Source of the DNA: Candidatus Rokuibacteriota bacterium
GTDB taxonomy: Bacteria > Methylomirabilota > Methylomirabilia > Rokubacteriales > CSP1-6
Assembly (NCBI GenBank): GCA_016184365.1
Contig: JACPCW010000131.1
Location: 1-53,892 of the forward strand
Direction of reading: 5' to 3'
DNA: 53,892 bases
Of this stretch, positions 16,681 to 24,535 are shown one piece after another. The notes under the pieces were generated by a model that saw only the letters and a list, made by a program, of their open reading frames with translations, was not told the DNA's origin and searched no databases. Both the position numbers and the translations under genes were made by a program. Numbering within the stretch: the stretch's first letter is position 1; each line of letters opens with the position of its first letter.

Positions 16681-17464
16681 GGTGGGCCTCCAGCTGCTCG
16701 CGCAGCGCGGCGACGTGGGCCTCGGCGTCGCGCACGACGCGCTGATGCCGCGCTTCGCGCTCCTCGCCGGCGATGCGCTGCCGTTCCATCTCGTCGCGGA
16801 GTGACTGCACGCTCGCGCGGAGCTGGCGCGCCTCCGCGTTCAGCGCGGACACGGCCTGATCGAGACGCTCCTGCTCCGACACCCGCAGCCGCTCGAGCTC
16901 GTCGCGCAGCGCCTGCACGGTGTGTTCGAGCTGGCGCCTCTCGTCGGCGGCTGCGGACATCGCGCGCGTCATCCGGTCTTCGCCCGCGACGCGCAGCCGC
17001 TCGAGCTCGTCGCGCAGCGCCTGCGCGGTCAGCTGCAGCTGGCGCGTTTCGTCGGCGGAGTGGGACACCGCGCGCGTGAGCCGGTCTTCGCCCGCGACAC
17101 GCAGCCGCTCGTACTCATCGCGCAGCGCCTGGGCCGTGAGCTGGAGCTGCCGATTTTCATCCCCGGCGGTGGCGAGGGCGCGGTCGACGCGCTCGTCGCT
17201 CATGATGCGGAGGCGTTCCAACTCGTCGCGCAGGGCGTTGGCGGCCATCTGGAGCTGCCGCTTTTCGTCGCCGGCGGCCGCCATCGCGCGCGCCAGGCGA
17301 TCTTCGTGCTCGATCCGCTGCCGCTCGAGCTCGTCCCGGAGGGCGTCGATGTTCGCGCGGAATTGGCGGTTTTCCGTCTCGGAGGTGGCTTCCGCCACTG
17401 GCCCTCGCCCCTTTTCGCTCACCAGGACGACCTTTCCGCGCTTCGGAAGTGCTTGGACGACCAC
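16664..17464 (-). CDS. Coiled-coil protein with six 36-residue repeats
   Basis: A 266-residue protein. After ~40 N-terminal residues it consists of six tandem 36-residue repeats (residues 41-256) that each begin ALRDELERLR or a close variant and contain a DExRQLQ segment. The whole array is predicted to be one long charged helix or coiled coil. There is no enzyme motif, signal peptide or membrane segment. The 108-bp period is visible at DNA level. The start is GTG 17464, but a downstream start is possible because the first 20 residues look non-family. The end overlaps the cyclase start, so the protein is probably a dimerisation or tethering partner of the cyclase. That role is inferred only from coupling. 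Confidence 0.75.
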   Translation of the reverse strand: MVVQALPKRGKVVLVSEKGRGPVAEATSETENRQFRANIDALRDELERQRIEHEDRLARAMAAAGDEKRQLQMAANALRDELERLRIMSDERVDRALATAGDENRQLQLTAQALRDEYERLRVAGEDRLTRAVSHSADETRQLQLTAQALRDELERLRVAGEDRMTRAMSAAADERRQLEHTVQALRDELERLRVSEQERLDQAVSALNAEARQLRASVQSLRDEMERQRIAGEEREARHQRVVRDAEAHVAALREQLEAHRAGRA

Positions 17465-17533
17465 CAGTTACAGCGAGATGAAAAAATAACACAGCGGTGC
17501 CGGGCAGGGGAATAGCGACGGCGAGCCGGCGGG

Positions 17534-18679
17534 TCAATCGATGACGCGAGGGATGGTCCAATTCGTCCGGTCGCCCGGGATCTTGTAGTAGAGCCACTCC
17601 TGCGGCGGGTTCGGCTTCCGGCCCCGGCGGCGGTCGTCCAGCCAGAGAAACGCCCGCCGCCACCAGCGCGAGCGCGGGATGCCCCACGTCAGGAGCCGGT
17701 TCCAGCCGCTGTCCGGCACGTTCCACGGGCACGTGGCGATGCATCGCGCGCAGTCGTTGAACCGCGCACGGTTCGCGACCCAGTAGGTCATGCACTTGTC
17801 GTTGTCGACCTGCCAGCGCTCGATCCCGTTGCTCACCGTTTTCGGACCGAACGGAATCGCCTGCGCCGGACAGTTCGCGGCGCACTTGTCGCACATCGAG
17901 CAGAGCGCCTGCACCCCGAGATCGACGGGCCGGTCGGGCACGAGCGGCAGGTCCGTCGTCACCGTCGACAGGCGAACGCGCGGGCCGTAGCGCCGCGTGA
18001 TCAGCGAGCCGTTGCGCGCGAGCTCGCCGAGGCCGGCGGTGACGGCGATCGGCACGTGCAGCACGTCCTCGTTGATGAACGCATGCGCCTTGGCGGGCCA
18101 GCCGAGCTCGCGGATGTACGCCGCGAGGTGCACCGCGAGCTTCGACGATTCCATGTACGCCTTGCCGACCGCCGCGCCGTCGACGAACGACGGCGAGTTC
18201 CTGAGGTTCTCGGGCTCCATCTCGATGGCCATCGAGATCGCGTACCGGTGCGGCAAGTCGACCGGCTGGCCCGCGCGGCCCTTGTGGAAGTCGATGCGCA
18301 GCCCGTGATGCGTGAACACGAACGCCTGGTCGAGCGCGCACACGCCGACGAGATTCGCGCCGAGCCAGGTCGCCACGCCCTTGACGATCTCGGTCATGCG
18401 GGCGGCGTTGCGGACCTCGACGCGTTCGGGGTTCACGGGCCCGTCGGCGACGTTGCGCCACGACCGGTGCGGGACGTTCTGCGGGCGGGTCTCCGGGAAG
18501 AAGATACGGCGCAGCGGATCGACGGACTCGGACGTCCACCGCTCCTGCACGACGGGCCCGAGCCCGCCGGTCGCCGCCTTCGTGTGGTGTTCCTCGCGCT
18601 GGTCGCGGCGCCGGATCGGCCCCACGACGCGGGTCGTCGGCGCGCCGACTCGCCGATCGCGTCCGAAGCGCGGTATCAT
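17534..18679 (-). CDS. Reductive-dehalogenase-family iron-sulfur/corrinoid protein (no Tat signal)
   Basis: A 381-residue protein resembling RdhA reductive dehalogenases. From about residue 95 (MTEIVKGVATWLGANLVGVC) it follows the RdhA corrinoid domain, including VTAGLGELARNGSLIT and VTTDLPLVPDRPVDLG. Cluster 1 is C260, C263, C266, C270P in a ferredoxin pattern. Cluster 2 is the RdhA-type arrangement C296 followed by C310, C313, C317P. Respiratory RdhAs carry an N-terminal twin-Arg signal; here the first 95 residues are Arg-rich but have no hydrophobic stretch, so it should be cytoplasmic. It could reductively remove halogen, or be a related corrinoid redox enzyme such as an epoxyqueuosine-reductase relative. 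I favour RdhA because of the cluster-2 spacing. ATG 18679 lies 33 bp from a divergent small gene. Confidence 0.78.
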   Translation of the reverse strand: MIPRFGRDRRVGAPTTRVVGPIRRRDQREEHHTKAATGGLGPVVQERWTSESVDPLRRIFFPETRPQNVPHRSWRNVADGPVNPERVEVRNAARMTEIVKGVATWLGANLVGVCALDQAFVFTHHGLRIDFHKGRAGQPVDLPHRYAISMAIEMEPENLRNSPSFVDGAAVGKAYMESSKLAVHLAAYIRELGWPAKAHAFINEDVLHVPIAVTAGLGELARNGSLITRRYGPRVRLSTVTTDLPLVPDRPVDLGVQALCSMCDKCAANCPAQAIPFGPKTVSNGIERWQVDNDKCMTYWVANRARFNDCARCIATCPWNVPDSGWNRLLTWGIPRSRWWRRAFLWLDDRRRGRKPNPPQEWLYYKIPGDRTNWTIPRVID

Positions 18680-18712
18680 CCGCCCACTACCCCCTCAGGA
18701 GGCGCTGCGCGC

Positions 18713-18829
18713 ATGGACGAGAAGAAGCTGATGACGATCGTGAACCTCGGCTCCGCCGTCATGATCCTCGTGCTGGCCGGCGCGTTCCTCGCCGTCATTC
18801 GCGCCGGCCTCGCCGCGATGGGCAGCTAG
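18713..18829 (+). CDS. 38-residue single-span membrane peptide
   Basis: A small open frame with a good AGGAGG ribosome-binding site nine bases before ATG 18713. The peptide has a charged start (MDEKKLM) and one long hydrophobic helix (about residues 8-34) with an internal Arg. It is divergent from the RdhA-like gene with only 33 bp between starts. RdhA genes usually pair with a small membrane anchor, RdhB, but RdhB has about three helices and ~90 residues, so this is not a recognisable RdhB. The strong RBS and clean hydrophobic profile make it likely to be translated; function unknown. Confidence 0.6.
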   Translation: MDEKKLMTIVNLGSAVMILVLAGAFLAVIRAGLAAMGS

Positions 18830-19207
18830 GGGCCACCCTCCGCCTCACTTCGCCCGCCACGCAACCCGGCAGTACGCCGCGCATCGGGACTCTCCTTTCG
18901 GGAGCGGTCCGAGCGGATGAGCGGCGAGTGTAGTCGACTCACCGGCGCGTCACCAGCGGTCGGCGGCAGCGCGTGTTCGCGCACGTGACGTCATGCGCGT
19001 CAGGGCGTGTGCGCTTCACGAACACCGGTCCTCGCCGCCGCACGCCGCGAAGTGGGTCGCGCGAGACCCGAAACGCGCTCGTGGTGCCGTCGTGACCCGG
19101 ATTGCCACGCGGGCAGCCCGCTCGTGCCGGGCCGGCGCACGTCGAGCACGTGGCAGCGCCGTTGCTCATGCTGCGTCGCAGGTCAACTTCTCGCGAGGAG
19201 GTCGACG
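18830..19207. other. 378-bp stretch without a supported gene
   Basis: No open frame here has convincing codon bias. A short imperfect hairpin (CTCC, loop TTTC, GGAG, flanked by GGAC/GTCC) lies near 18890-18912 and may end the small upstream gene. The rest presumably carries the promoter of the OmpA-like lipoprotein gene, though I cannot point to a clear -35/-10 pair. Confidence 0.4.
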
Positions 19208-19900
19208 ATGTCTGCTGCGCGCATCGTGCTCGTGCTGCCGGCGGCGGCAATGCTCATCAGCGGCTGCGCCACGAAGGACTGGGTGAACAAGATCATCACC
19301 AAGGAGCGGGTCGACGCGGAGGAGCGCGTCGGAAAGGTCGAGTCCCGCGTCGACGCCGAAGGCCGGCGCCTCGGCGAAGAGTCGAAGCGCGTCGACGCCC
19401 TCGGCGTGAAGGTGAAGTCCGCGGAGGATGTCGTCGAGGCGGCGCGGGGCGTTGCCGACGGCGCGCGCGAGCGCGCGGATGGCGCGTACACGCGCGCCGA
19501 CGCGGCGCACGCGCGGGCCGGCGAAACCGATGAGCGCCTGACGCGTCTGTGGAGCGGCCGGCACCAGCGGTCCGCGGTCGACAGTGCCCGCGTGCTCTTC
19601 GCCTTCGACCGCTTCGATCTGGACGATCGGGCGCAGACCGCGCTCCTGCCCATGATCGAGGAGCTGAAGAAGAACCCGGCGCTCGGCGTCGTGCTCGAAG
19701 GCCACACGGACCCGCGGGGCCCGCGGCACTACAACCTCGAGCTCAGCCGCCGGCGCGTCGAGGCGGTGCGGCGCCATCTCGTGGCGAACGGCGTCGAGCT
19801 GTGGCGCATCCATCAGATCGGGCTCGGTCCGATCGAGGCGGCCGGCGCGGCCAACGCGGACAAGCGCCGCGTCACGATCACGCTGACGCTCAGCGAGTAG
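19208..19900 (+). CDS. OmpA-family (Pal-like) outer-membrane lipoprotein
   Basis: A 230-residue lipoprotein. A short signal peptide ends in the lipobox LISGC (Cys20). Residues 30-115 form a charged, Ala-rich helical region, probably a coiled coil. Residues ~120-230 are an OmpA C-terminal peptidoglycan-binding domain with VLFAFDRFDLDD, VVLEGHTDPRG and YNLELSRRRVEAVRRHL. Such proteins tether the outer membrane to peptidoglycan. GAGGAGG directly before ATG 19208 fixes the start. The helical spacer between lipid anchor and OmpA domain recalls Lpp fused to Pal. It is convergent with the TPR protein ending at 19994. Confidence 0.9.
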   Translation: MSAARIVLVLPAAAMLISGCATKDWVNKIITKERVDAEERVGKVESRVDAEGRRLGEESKRVDALGVKVKSAEDVVEAARGVADGARERADGAYTRADAAHARAGETDERLTRLWSGRHQRSAVDSARVLFAFDRFDLDDRAQTALLPMIEELKKNPALGVVLEGHTDPRGPRHYNLELSRRRVEAVRRHLVANGVELWRIHQIGLGPIEAAGAANADKRRVTITLTLSE

Positions 19901-19993
19901 TGCGAGCGCGCCTCGCCGCCTCACCCCGGGCGGCGACGCTCGGCGCCGCTCCGGCGCCGGCTTTCCCTTTCCCGGCGCCGGGGCGGCGTGGCG

Positions 19994-21337
19994 CTACTTC
20001 GCGACGGGCTTGCTCTGCTCGCTGATCGCGCGAACGCGATCGTTCGCGAGGACGACTTCGGGGTGGCCGGGATCGAGCATCCGCTTGAGCATGCCGACCA
20101 CGCGTGACGCGACGGAATGCGCGAGCGCGTAGTCGCGGCGCTCGACGGCGACCGTCACGAAGCGCGTGAACGCCCGGGCGAGATAGACGTCCTCGCGCGT
20201 GTAGAGCTTCTCGGCGATGCCGAGCGCGCGGTCGAGATCCGCCTTCGCGCGCTCCGGGCCTTCCAGCGCCAGCGCCGCGGCCGCCAGTCCGGCGAGGTGC
20301 AGCCCGACCGTCGGATGATCCGGCGCGACGTCGCGCTGGATGACCTGCAGCGAGCGCCGCAGATGGGCCTGCGTCTTCGCGGGGTCGAACGCGTGCTCGA
20401 GGTGCGCGATCGCGAGAACGCGCAGGGCGGGGAGCACGAGCCCGTGATTGAGCCCGGCGCGCTCGAGCGCCGGCATCGCGCGCTGCTGGGCTTCGTCGAA
20501 GGCCGCGCGCTTGCCCTGCGCCGCCTGGGTGGCCGCGAGCACGCTGACGGAATACGCCAGCGTCACCTCGCCGCCGGGAAACGTTTCGGCGATCTTCACC
20601 GCATCGATGGCGAAGGCCTCCGCTTCCGGAAACAACCGCGCGGCGGACGCTTCGTTCGCGCCATCGAGCAACTGCATGTGCGTCAGGGACGGCAGGGCCG
20701 TCTGCCTCGCCATGCCGCGCCGCCGGCGGGCGAACCGCTGCGCGAGCTCCCGCGCCACGACCGCGGTCAGCGCGTCGATGCGCGCCGCGTCGGCCTCGCG
20801 GTGCTGCGTGCGGAGCATCGCGGAGTACGTGCGGAGATAGAAGACCGGGTTGTGGACGAGGACGTCCGGCTGATTGCGCTTGCCGGCGTCCTGTCGCTGC
20901 AGGACTTCCTCCGACGCGCGCTCCACTTCCCGGGCTTCGAGCGGGCGCCCCGACTGCATCAGCAGCGCCGCGAAGCCCCGGAGGGCGTCGACGAGATCGC
21001 CGGGCGTCGTCGCCGGCGGCGCGAGGGTGGCCAGGCGCGCTTCGATCGTCTTCGCGTCGTCGTCACGGCCGGCCTTGCGATAGATCTCGAGCAGCTTCCG
21101 GAGACTCTCGCCGAGCCGCGGATCGCGGGCGTCGAGGCGCTCGGCCTCGCGCACGGCCATCGCAAACCAGCTCTCCGCGCTCACGACGCGGTTCTGATTC
21201 AGCGCGCCCTGGCCCGTATCCATGTATCGCTCCCACGTCCGCCAGTCCGCGTCGGCGCCGGCGAGCCGCGGCGCCAGGACGATGGCGAACAGGACGACGA
21301 CGGGCACGAGGATCGAGCGGCCGCGACGTGGGCCCAT
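19994..21337 (-). CDS. Exported tetratricopeptide-like protein
   Basis: A 447-residue protein with an N-terminal signal peptide (hydrophobic residues 9-24, likely cleaved near LAGADA). The rest is almost all alpha-helical with TPR-like pairs, for example TGQGALNQNRVVSAESWFAMAVREAE and later AKADLDRALGIAEKLY. There is no catalytic motif. TPR proteins in the periplasm commonly serve envelope assembly or scaffolding. A GGGGGAGG Shine-Dalgarno precedes ATG 21337. It lies 12 bp downstream of the amidohydrolase and is probably co-transcribed with it. I do not recognise a named family. Confidence 0.75.
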   Translation of the reverse strand: MGPRRGRSILVPVVVLFAIVLAPRLAGADADWRTWERYMDTGQGALNQNRVVSAESWFAMAVREAERLDARDPRLGESLRKLLEIYRKAGRDDDAKTIEARLATLAPPATTPGDLVDALRGFAALLMQSGRPLEAREVERASEEVLQRQDAGKRNQPDVLVHNPVFYLRTYSAMLRTQHREADAARIDALTAVVARELAQRFARRRRGMARQTALPSLTHMQLLDGANEASAARLFPEAEAFAIDAVKIAETFPGGEVTLAYSVSVLAATQAAQGKRAAFDEAQQRAMPALERAGLNHGLVLPALRVLAIAHLEHAFDPAKTQAHLRRSLQVIQRDVAPDHPTVGLHLAGLAAAALALEGPERAKADLDRALGIAEKLYTREDVYLARAFTRFVTVAVERRDYALAHSVASRVVGMLKRMLDPGHPEVVLANDRVRAISEQSKPVAK

Positions 21338-21349
21338 GAGCGCCTCCCC

Positions 21350-22825
21350 CTACGAGCCGATGATCCAGCCGTACTGCGTCAGGCTCGGCGACGGGCCTTC
21401 GTCGAGATACGCCGCCTTGAGCTTCGAGACGAAATCGTTCGGCACCGGATGCACCGCCGCGGCGGGATCGACGCCATACAGCTTCGCCGCGTTCAGACCG
21501 AGGATCTGCCGTTTGACGTCTCCGGTGAGCGGCGCGTATCCAAAGCGATCCGCGATCGGCCGCGGAATGCGGAAGCGCCGGAACGCTTCGAGCTGCCAGC
21601 GCGGCGAGCCCCACCAGATCGCGTCGGTGCCCCACAGCACGTGGTCGGCGCCGAGGTGCTTCACGAGCATGCCGAGGATGTGGCCGCAGAGCAGCGGCGC
21701 CGTGATCACCGTCATCGCGAAGGTCGATCCGAGCTCCGCGTAGACGTTCGTCAGCTTCGGGTCCTTCGCGCGCATCTCGCAGAGATCGGTCACCCAGTCG
21801 ACCCGCGAGATGCGCACGAACTCGTCCCTCGTCGCCGGGAGCGCCGCGGCCAGCGAGCGGAAGCCGGCGTGATAGACGATGAAGTTCAGATCGGGGAACT
21901 CGCGCGCGGCGCGGGCGAGGTCGCCGGGATGCCAGTCCGCTTCGTTCGTGCCCGCGAACGGCAGACCCTTGTGCAGGCAGATGTTGCGCACGCCGAGGCG
22001 CCGCGCTTCCTCGAGCATCGGGTAGCCGACCTTCTCGTCGTCGACGCGCCACGCCGCGGGGGGATCGCCGAGCGGCAACCCCGTGTAGCCCTTCCACGCA
22101 TCGAGCTTCAGCTCCGACGCCTGGCGTCGCATCGTCTCGAGGTCCGACGACCCCTTGTTCGGCGCGACCAGGCCGTGCGCGAGCAGCCGGCGCGAGGCGG
22201 CGAGCTTGTTGACGATGGCCCGTGTCTCGGCCATGCGGTAGGGCGGCAGGATGTTCGTCGCGTCGGTGGCGGACGGAATGCCGGACAGCACGGCCACGGT
22301 GGTGTCGCTGTCGAGGAACACTTCCTTGATGAACGTCTCGAGGTAGAGATCCTCGACGCGCGGCCGCCGGTTCCGGAGCGCCGGGTTCCATCGGCTCGCG
22401 CGGCGCCGGAGCTCGAGCAGCGCGAGGGGATTCGGCTGAAGCGCCGAGATGGGGCCCATGGCCGGGGCGGCGACGTGATGCGTCTGGATGTCGAAGATGA
22501 AGGGCGCGCGCGGCGATCGCTCCTGGAACGCGGCCGGCTCGTACGCCTCCACGGCCTCGACGTCGAACACGTCGCCGAACACCTGGTTCATCGCGAGGAG
22601 CGCGGCGGCGAGCCCGGGTCCCGACGCGAGGAACGCGCGCCGCGACACGCCGAGGGCGCGCGCGTTCTGCCGGGCCGTCTCGCGAACGAGGGCGGCGACG
22701 TGCGCCTGCTCGCGCGTCTGCGGCAGCGGCGCGTACTCCTCGTTCGACACGACGCGCGTGGGAATCGGCGACCAGCCGTCCGTCGCGCGATCGTGCGCCC
22801 ACTTCCGGATCCACCGCTTCGCCAT
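21350..22825 (-). CDS. Amidohydrolase family 2 protein with internal Tat-like motif
   Basis: A 491-residue metal-dependent hydrolase of the amidohydrolase-2 family (PF04909; relatives include ACMSD-type decarboxylases). FIFDIQTHHVA is the N-terminal metal region (HH in place of HxH), FIVYHAGF holds a conserved His, and VLWGTDAIWWGSP contains the catalytic Asp of the last strand. SRRAFLA at residues 61-67 followed by a hydrophobic stretch looks like a twin-arginine signal, but it sits after 60 polar residues, which is unusual; the start may be further downstream or the n-region may be genuinely long. I use ATG 22825, which has a TATCAT hexamer only six bases before it. The gene is divergent from the DUF35 gene. 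Confidence 0.87.
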   Translation of the reverse strand: MAKRWIRKWAHDRATDGWSPIPTRVVSNEEYAPLPQTREQAHVAALVRETARQNARALGVSRRAFLASGPGLAAALLAMNQVFGDVFDVEAVEAYEPAAFQERSPRAPFIFDIQTHHVAAPAMGPISALQPNPLALLELRRRASRWNPALRNRRPRVEDLYLETFIKEVFLDSDTTVAVLSGIPSATDATNILPPYRMAETRAIVNKLAASRRLLAHGLVAPNKGSSDLETMRRQASELKLDAWKGYTGLPLGDPPAAWRVDDEKVGYPMLEEARRLGVRNICLHKGLPFAGTNEADWHPGDLARAAREFPDLNFIVYHAGFRSLAAALPATRDEFVRISRVDWVTDLCEMRAKDPKLTNVYAELGSTFAMTVITAPLLCGHILGMLVKHLGADHVLWGTDAIWWGSPRWQLEAFRRFRIPRPIADRFGYAPLTGDVKRQILGLNAAKLYGVDPAAAVHPVPNDFVSKLKAAYLDEGPSPSLTQYGWIIGS

Positions 22826-22831
22826 GCCGTC

Positions 22832-22837
22832 ATGATA
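22832..22837 (-). promoter_or_regulatory. -10-like hexamer next to amidohydrolase start
   Basis: TATCAT on the minus strand ends 6 nt before ATG 22825, the spacing expected for a leaderless or near-leaderless transcript. Confidence 0.4.
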
Positions 22838-22852
22838 GTCGGTGCGCGCTGG

Positions 22853-22858
22853 TATCCT
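22853..22858 (+). promoter_or_regulatory. -10-like hexamer next to DUF35 start
   Basis: TATCCT, preceded by GG, ends 8 nt before ATG 22867. The same GGTAnnnT layout recurs before several operon-first genes in this window. Confidence 0.4.
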
Positions 22859-22866
22859 CACCGTCC

Positions 22867-23268
22867 ATGGATCTCCCGCTTCCGGCCGTGACGCCCGAAA
22901 CCGCGCCGTACTGGGACGGCGCGCGCGATGGAAAACTGCTGCTGCAGCGCTGCCTCGCGTGCCGCGCCGTACGCTTCTATCCGCGGCGCACGTGCCCGGC
23001 GTGCTGGTCTCCGGACGTCGAATGGATCGAGGCGTCCGGCCGCGGCCGCATCGCGAGCTTCACCGTCATTCATCGCCCGCCCGCGCCGGCGTTCGCCGGG
23101 CGCGTGCCGTACGTCGTCGCGCTGATCGACCTCGACGAAGGGCCGCGCATGATGGCCAACGTCGTCGGCGATCGCGCGCTCGAGGTGGCGATCGACGACG
23201 CCGTCGAGGTGATATTCGAGGCGCGCGGCGCCGTCGCGCTGCCGCAGTTCCAGCGGAGCGCGCGATGA
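22867..23268 (+). CDS. DUF35 Zn-ribbon/OB-fold acyl-CoA-associated protein
   Basis: A 133-residue protein of the DUF35 family. An N-terminal helix (PETAPYWDGARDGKLLLQRC) leads into a rubredoxin-like zinc ribbon with C29-x2-C32 and C43-x2-C46, followed by an OB fold. DUF35 proteins form complexes with thiolase-like proteins; in archaea the partner complex channels HMG-CoA synthesis, and elsewhere they assist retro-aldol or acyl-CoA chemistry. Its TGA overlaps the thiolase ATG (ATGA), strongly implying complex formation with the next gene product. No Shine-Dalgarno is visible, consistent with leaderless initiation. Confidence 0.9.
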   Translation: MDLPLPAVTPETAPYWDGARDGKLLLQRCLACRAVRFYPRRTCPACWSPDVEWIEASGRGRIASFTVIHRPPAPAFAGRVPYVVALIDLDEGPRMMANVVGDRALEVAIDDAVEVIFEARGAVALPQFQRSAR

Positions 23269-24437
23269 CCTCCACCTTGCGGAACCAGGCGATCATCGCG
23301 GGCGTCGCCGAATCCGAGATCGGCAAGGTGCCCGGCGTGACCGGCCTCGCGCTGAACGCGCAGGCCGCGCGGCGCGCGCTCGACGACGCCGGCATGACGC
23401 CGGGCGACATCGACGGGCTGGTCACCGCGTATTCGGTGGCCGAGCCGTACTTCATGTACGGCACCGTGCTCTGCGAGTACCTCGGCCTCAAGCCGGGCTT
23501 CTGCGCGTCGATGACGATGGGCGGCGCGACGGGGGCGATCCTGCTCGAGCACGCGGCCATGGCGATCGCGACCGGCCGCGCGACGACGGTGCTCGTGGCC
23601 GTCGGCGAAAACCGTGCGACGGGGCTCACCCGCGATCAGGCCGTGGCGGCGCTGGCCGCCGTCGGGCATCCGGCATTCGAGGCGCCGTACGGCCCGCTGA
23701 TCCCGGGGTTCTACGCGATGATCGCGCGCCGCCACATGCACGAGTACGGCACGACGCGCGAGCAGCTCGCCGCCGTCGCCGTGCAGGCGCGGCGGCACGC
23801 GTCGCTCCATCCGAACTCGCACATGAAGCACCCGATCACGGTCGCCGACGTGCTCGGCTCGAAGCCGATCGCCGATCCGCTGCGCCTGCTCGACTGCTGC
23901 CTGATCTCCGATGCGGCCGGCGCGCTGATCGTGACGTCGCCGGACCGCGCGCGCGACCTGCGCCGCCCGCCGGTGTGGCTGCTCGGCGCGGGCGAGCATC
24001 ACACGCACGAGCACCTCATCGCGGCGCCGAGCCTCACGCGCTTCGGCGCGCGCGAATCGAGCGAGGCGGCGTATCGCATGGCCGGCGTCGGTCCCGGCGA
24101 CATCGACTTCGCCGAGCTCTACGACTGCTTCACCATCACGCCGATCCTCGAGGCCGAGGAATGTGGCTTTGCCAAGCCCGGCGAGGGTGGCGCGCTGTTT
24201 GCGGGCGGCGCGACGACGCTCGAGGGCCGCCTGCCGGTGAACACGCACGGCGGCATGCTGTCGCACGCGCACGCCGGCGCCGCGGGCGGGCTGCTCGGCA
24301 TCGTCGAAGCCGTGCGCCAGCTGCGCGGCACGGAAGGCGAGCGGCAGGTGAAGCGTCACGAGATCGCGCTCGTCCACAACGAGGGCGGCATCATGTCGTC
24401 GCACGGCACCGTCATCCTCGGCCGCGAGCGACGATGA
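23265..24437 (+). CDS. Thiolase-fold protein, SCP-x/lipid-transfer type (DUF35 partner)
   Basis: A 390-residue thiolase-superfamily protein. IIAGVAESEIG opens the fold, and DIDGLVTAYSV is typical of the SCP-x-like branch. GFCASMTMGGATG lies where thiolases carry their nucleophilic Cys, although its surroundings differ from the classical CASG motif. ELYDCFTITPILEAEECGF and LPVNTHGGMLSHAHAGAAG complete the C-terminal half. It may cleave or form C-C bonds in acyl-CoA substrates, or act as the partner of the DUF35 protein with which it overlaps by four bases. Repeat copy 3 follows 19 nt after the stop. Confidence 0.9.
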   Translation: MTSTLRNQAIIAGVAESEIGKVPGVTGLALNAQAARRALDDAGMTPGDIDGLVTAYSVAEPYFMYGTVLCEYLGLKPGFCASMTMGGATGAILLEHAAMAIATGRATTVLVAVGENRATGLTRDQAVAALAAVGHPAFEAPYGPLIPGFYAMIARRHMHEYGTTREQLAAVAVQARRHASLHPNSHMKHPITVADVLGSKPIADPLRLLDCCLISDAAGALIVTSPDRARDLRRPPVWLLGAGEHHTHEHLIAAPSLTRFGARESSEAAYRMAGVGPGDIDFAELYDCFTITPILEAEECGFAKPGEGGALFAGGATTLEGRLPVNTHGGMLSHAHAGAAGGLLGIVEAVRQLRGTEGERQVKRHEIALVHNEGGIMSSHGTVILGRERR

Positions 24438-24455
24438 GCGGCACGCGGCGCGACA

Positions 24456-24527
24456 CCGAGGACCGGCACGGCTCCGCCGGGCCGGTTCCGAGCGCTGGGG
24501 GTCTGGGGGCCATGTCGGGGCCCCCAG
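24456..24527 (+). repeat. Two-hairpin intergenic repeat, copy 3
   Basis: Hairpin 1 is ACCGGC...GCCGGT with inner CGGC-TCC-GCCG, symmetric. The spacer is GAGCGCTGGGGG. Hairpin 2 is CTGGGGGCC/GGCCCCCAG with loop ATGTCGG. It ends 8 nt before the synthetase ATG. The loop ATG is in frame with that gene and would add eight residues. Confidence 0.87.
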
Positions 24528-24535
24528 TACGATCG

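Noticed and set aside
17534..18679. Epoxyqueuosine reductase QueG as the identity of the RdhA-like protein
   Set aside because: The second cluster motif (isolated Cys296, then C310-C317) and the TTDLPLVPDRP segment fit RdhA better; kept only as an alternative.
18830..19207. A structured RNA gene in the 378-bp gap
   Set aside because: Only a weak imperfect hairpin is visible and no known RNA family signature could be recognised.
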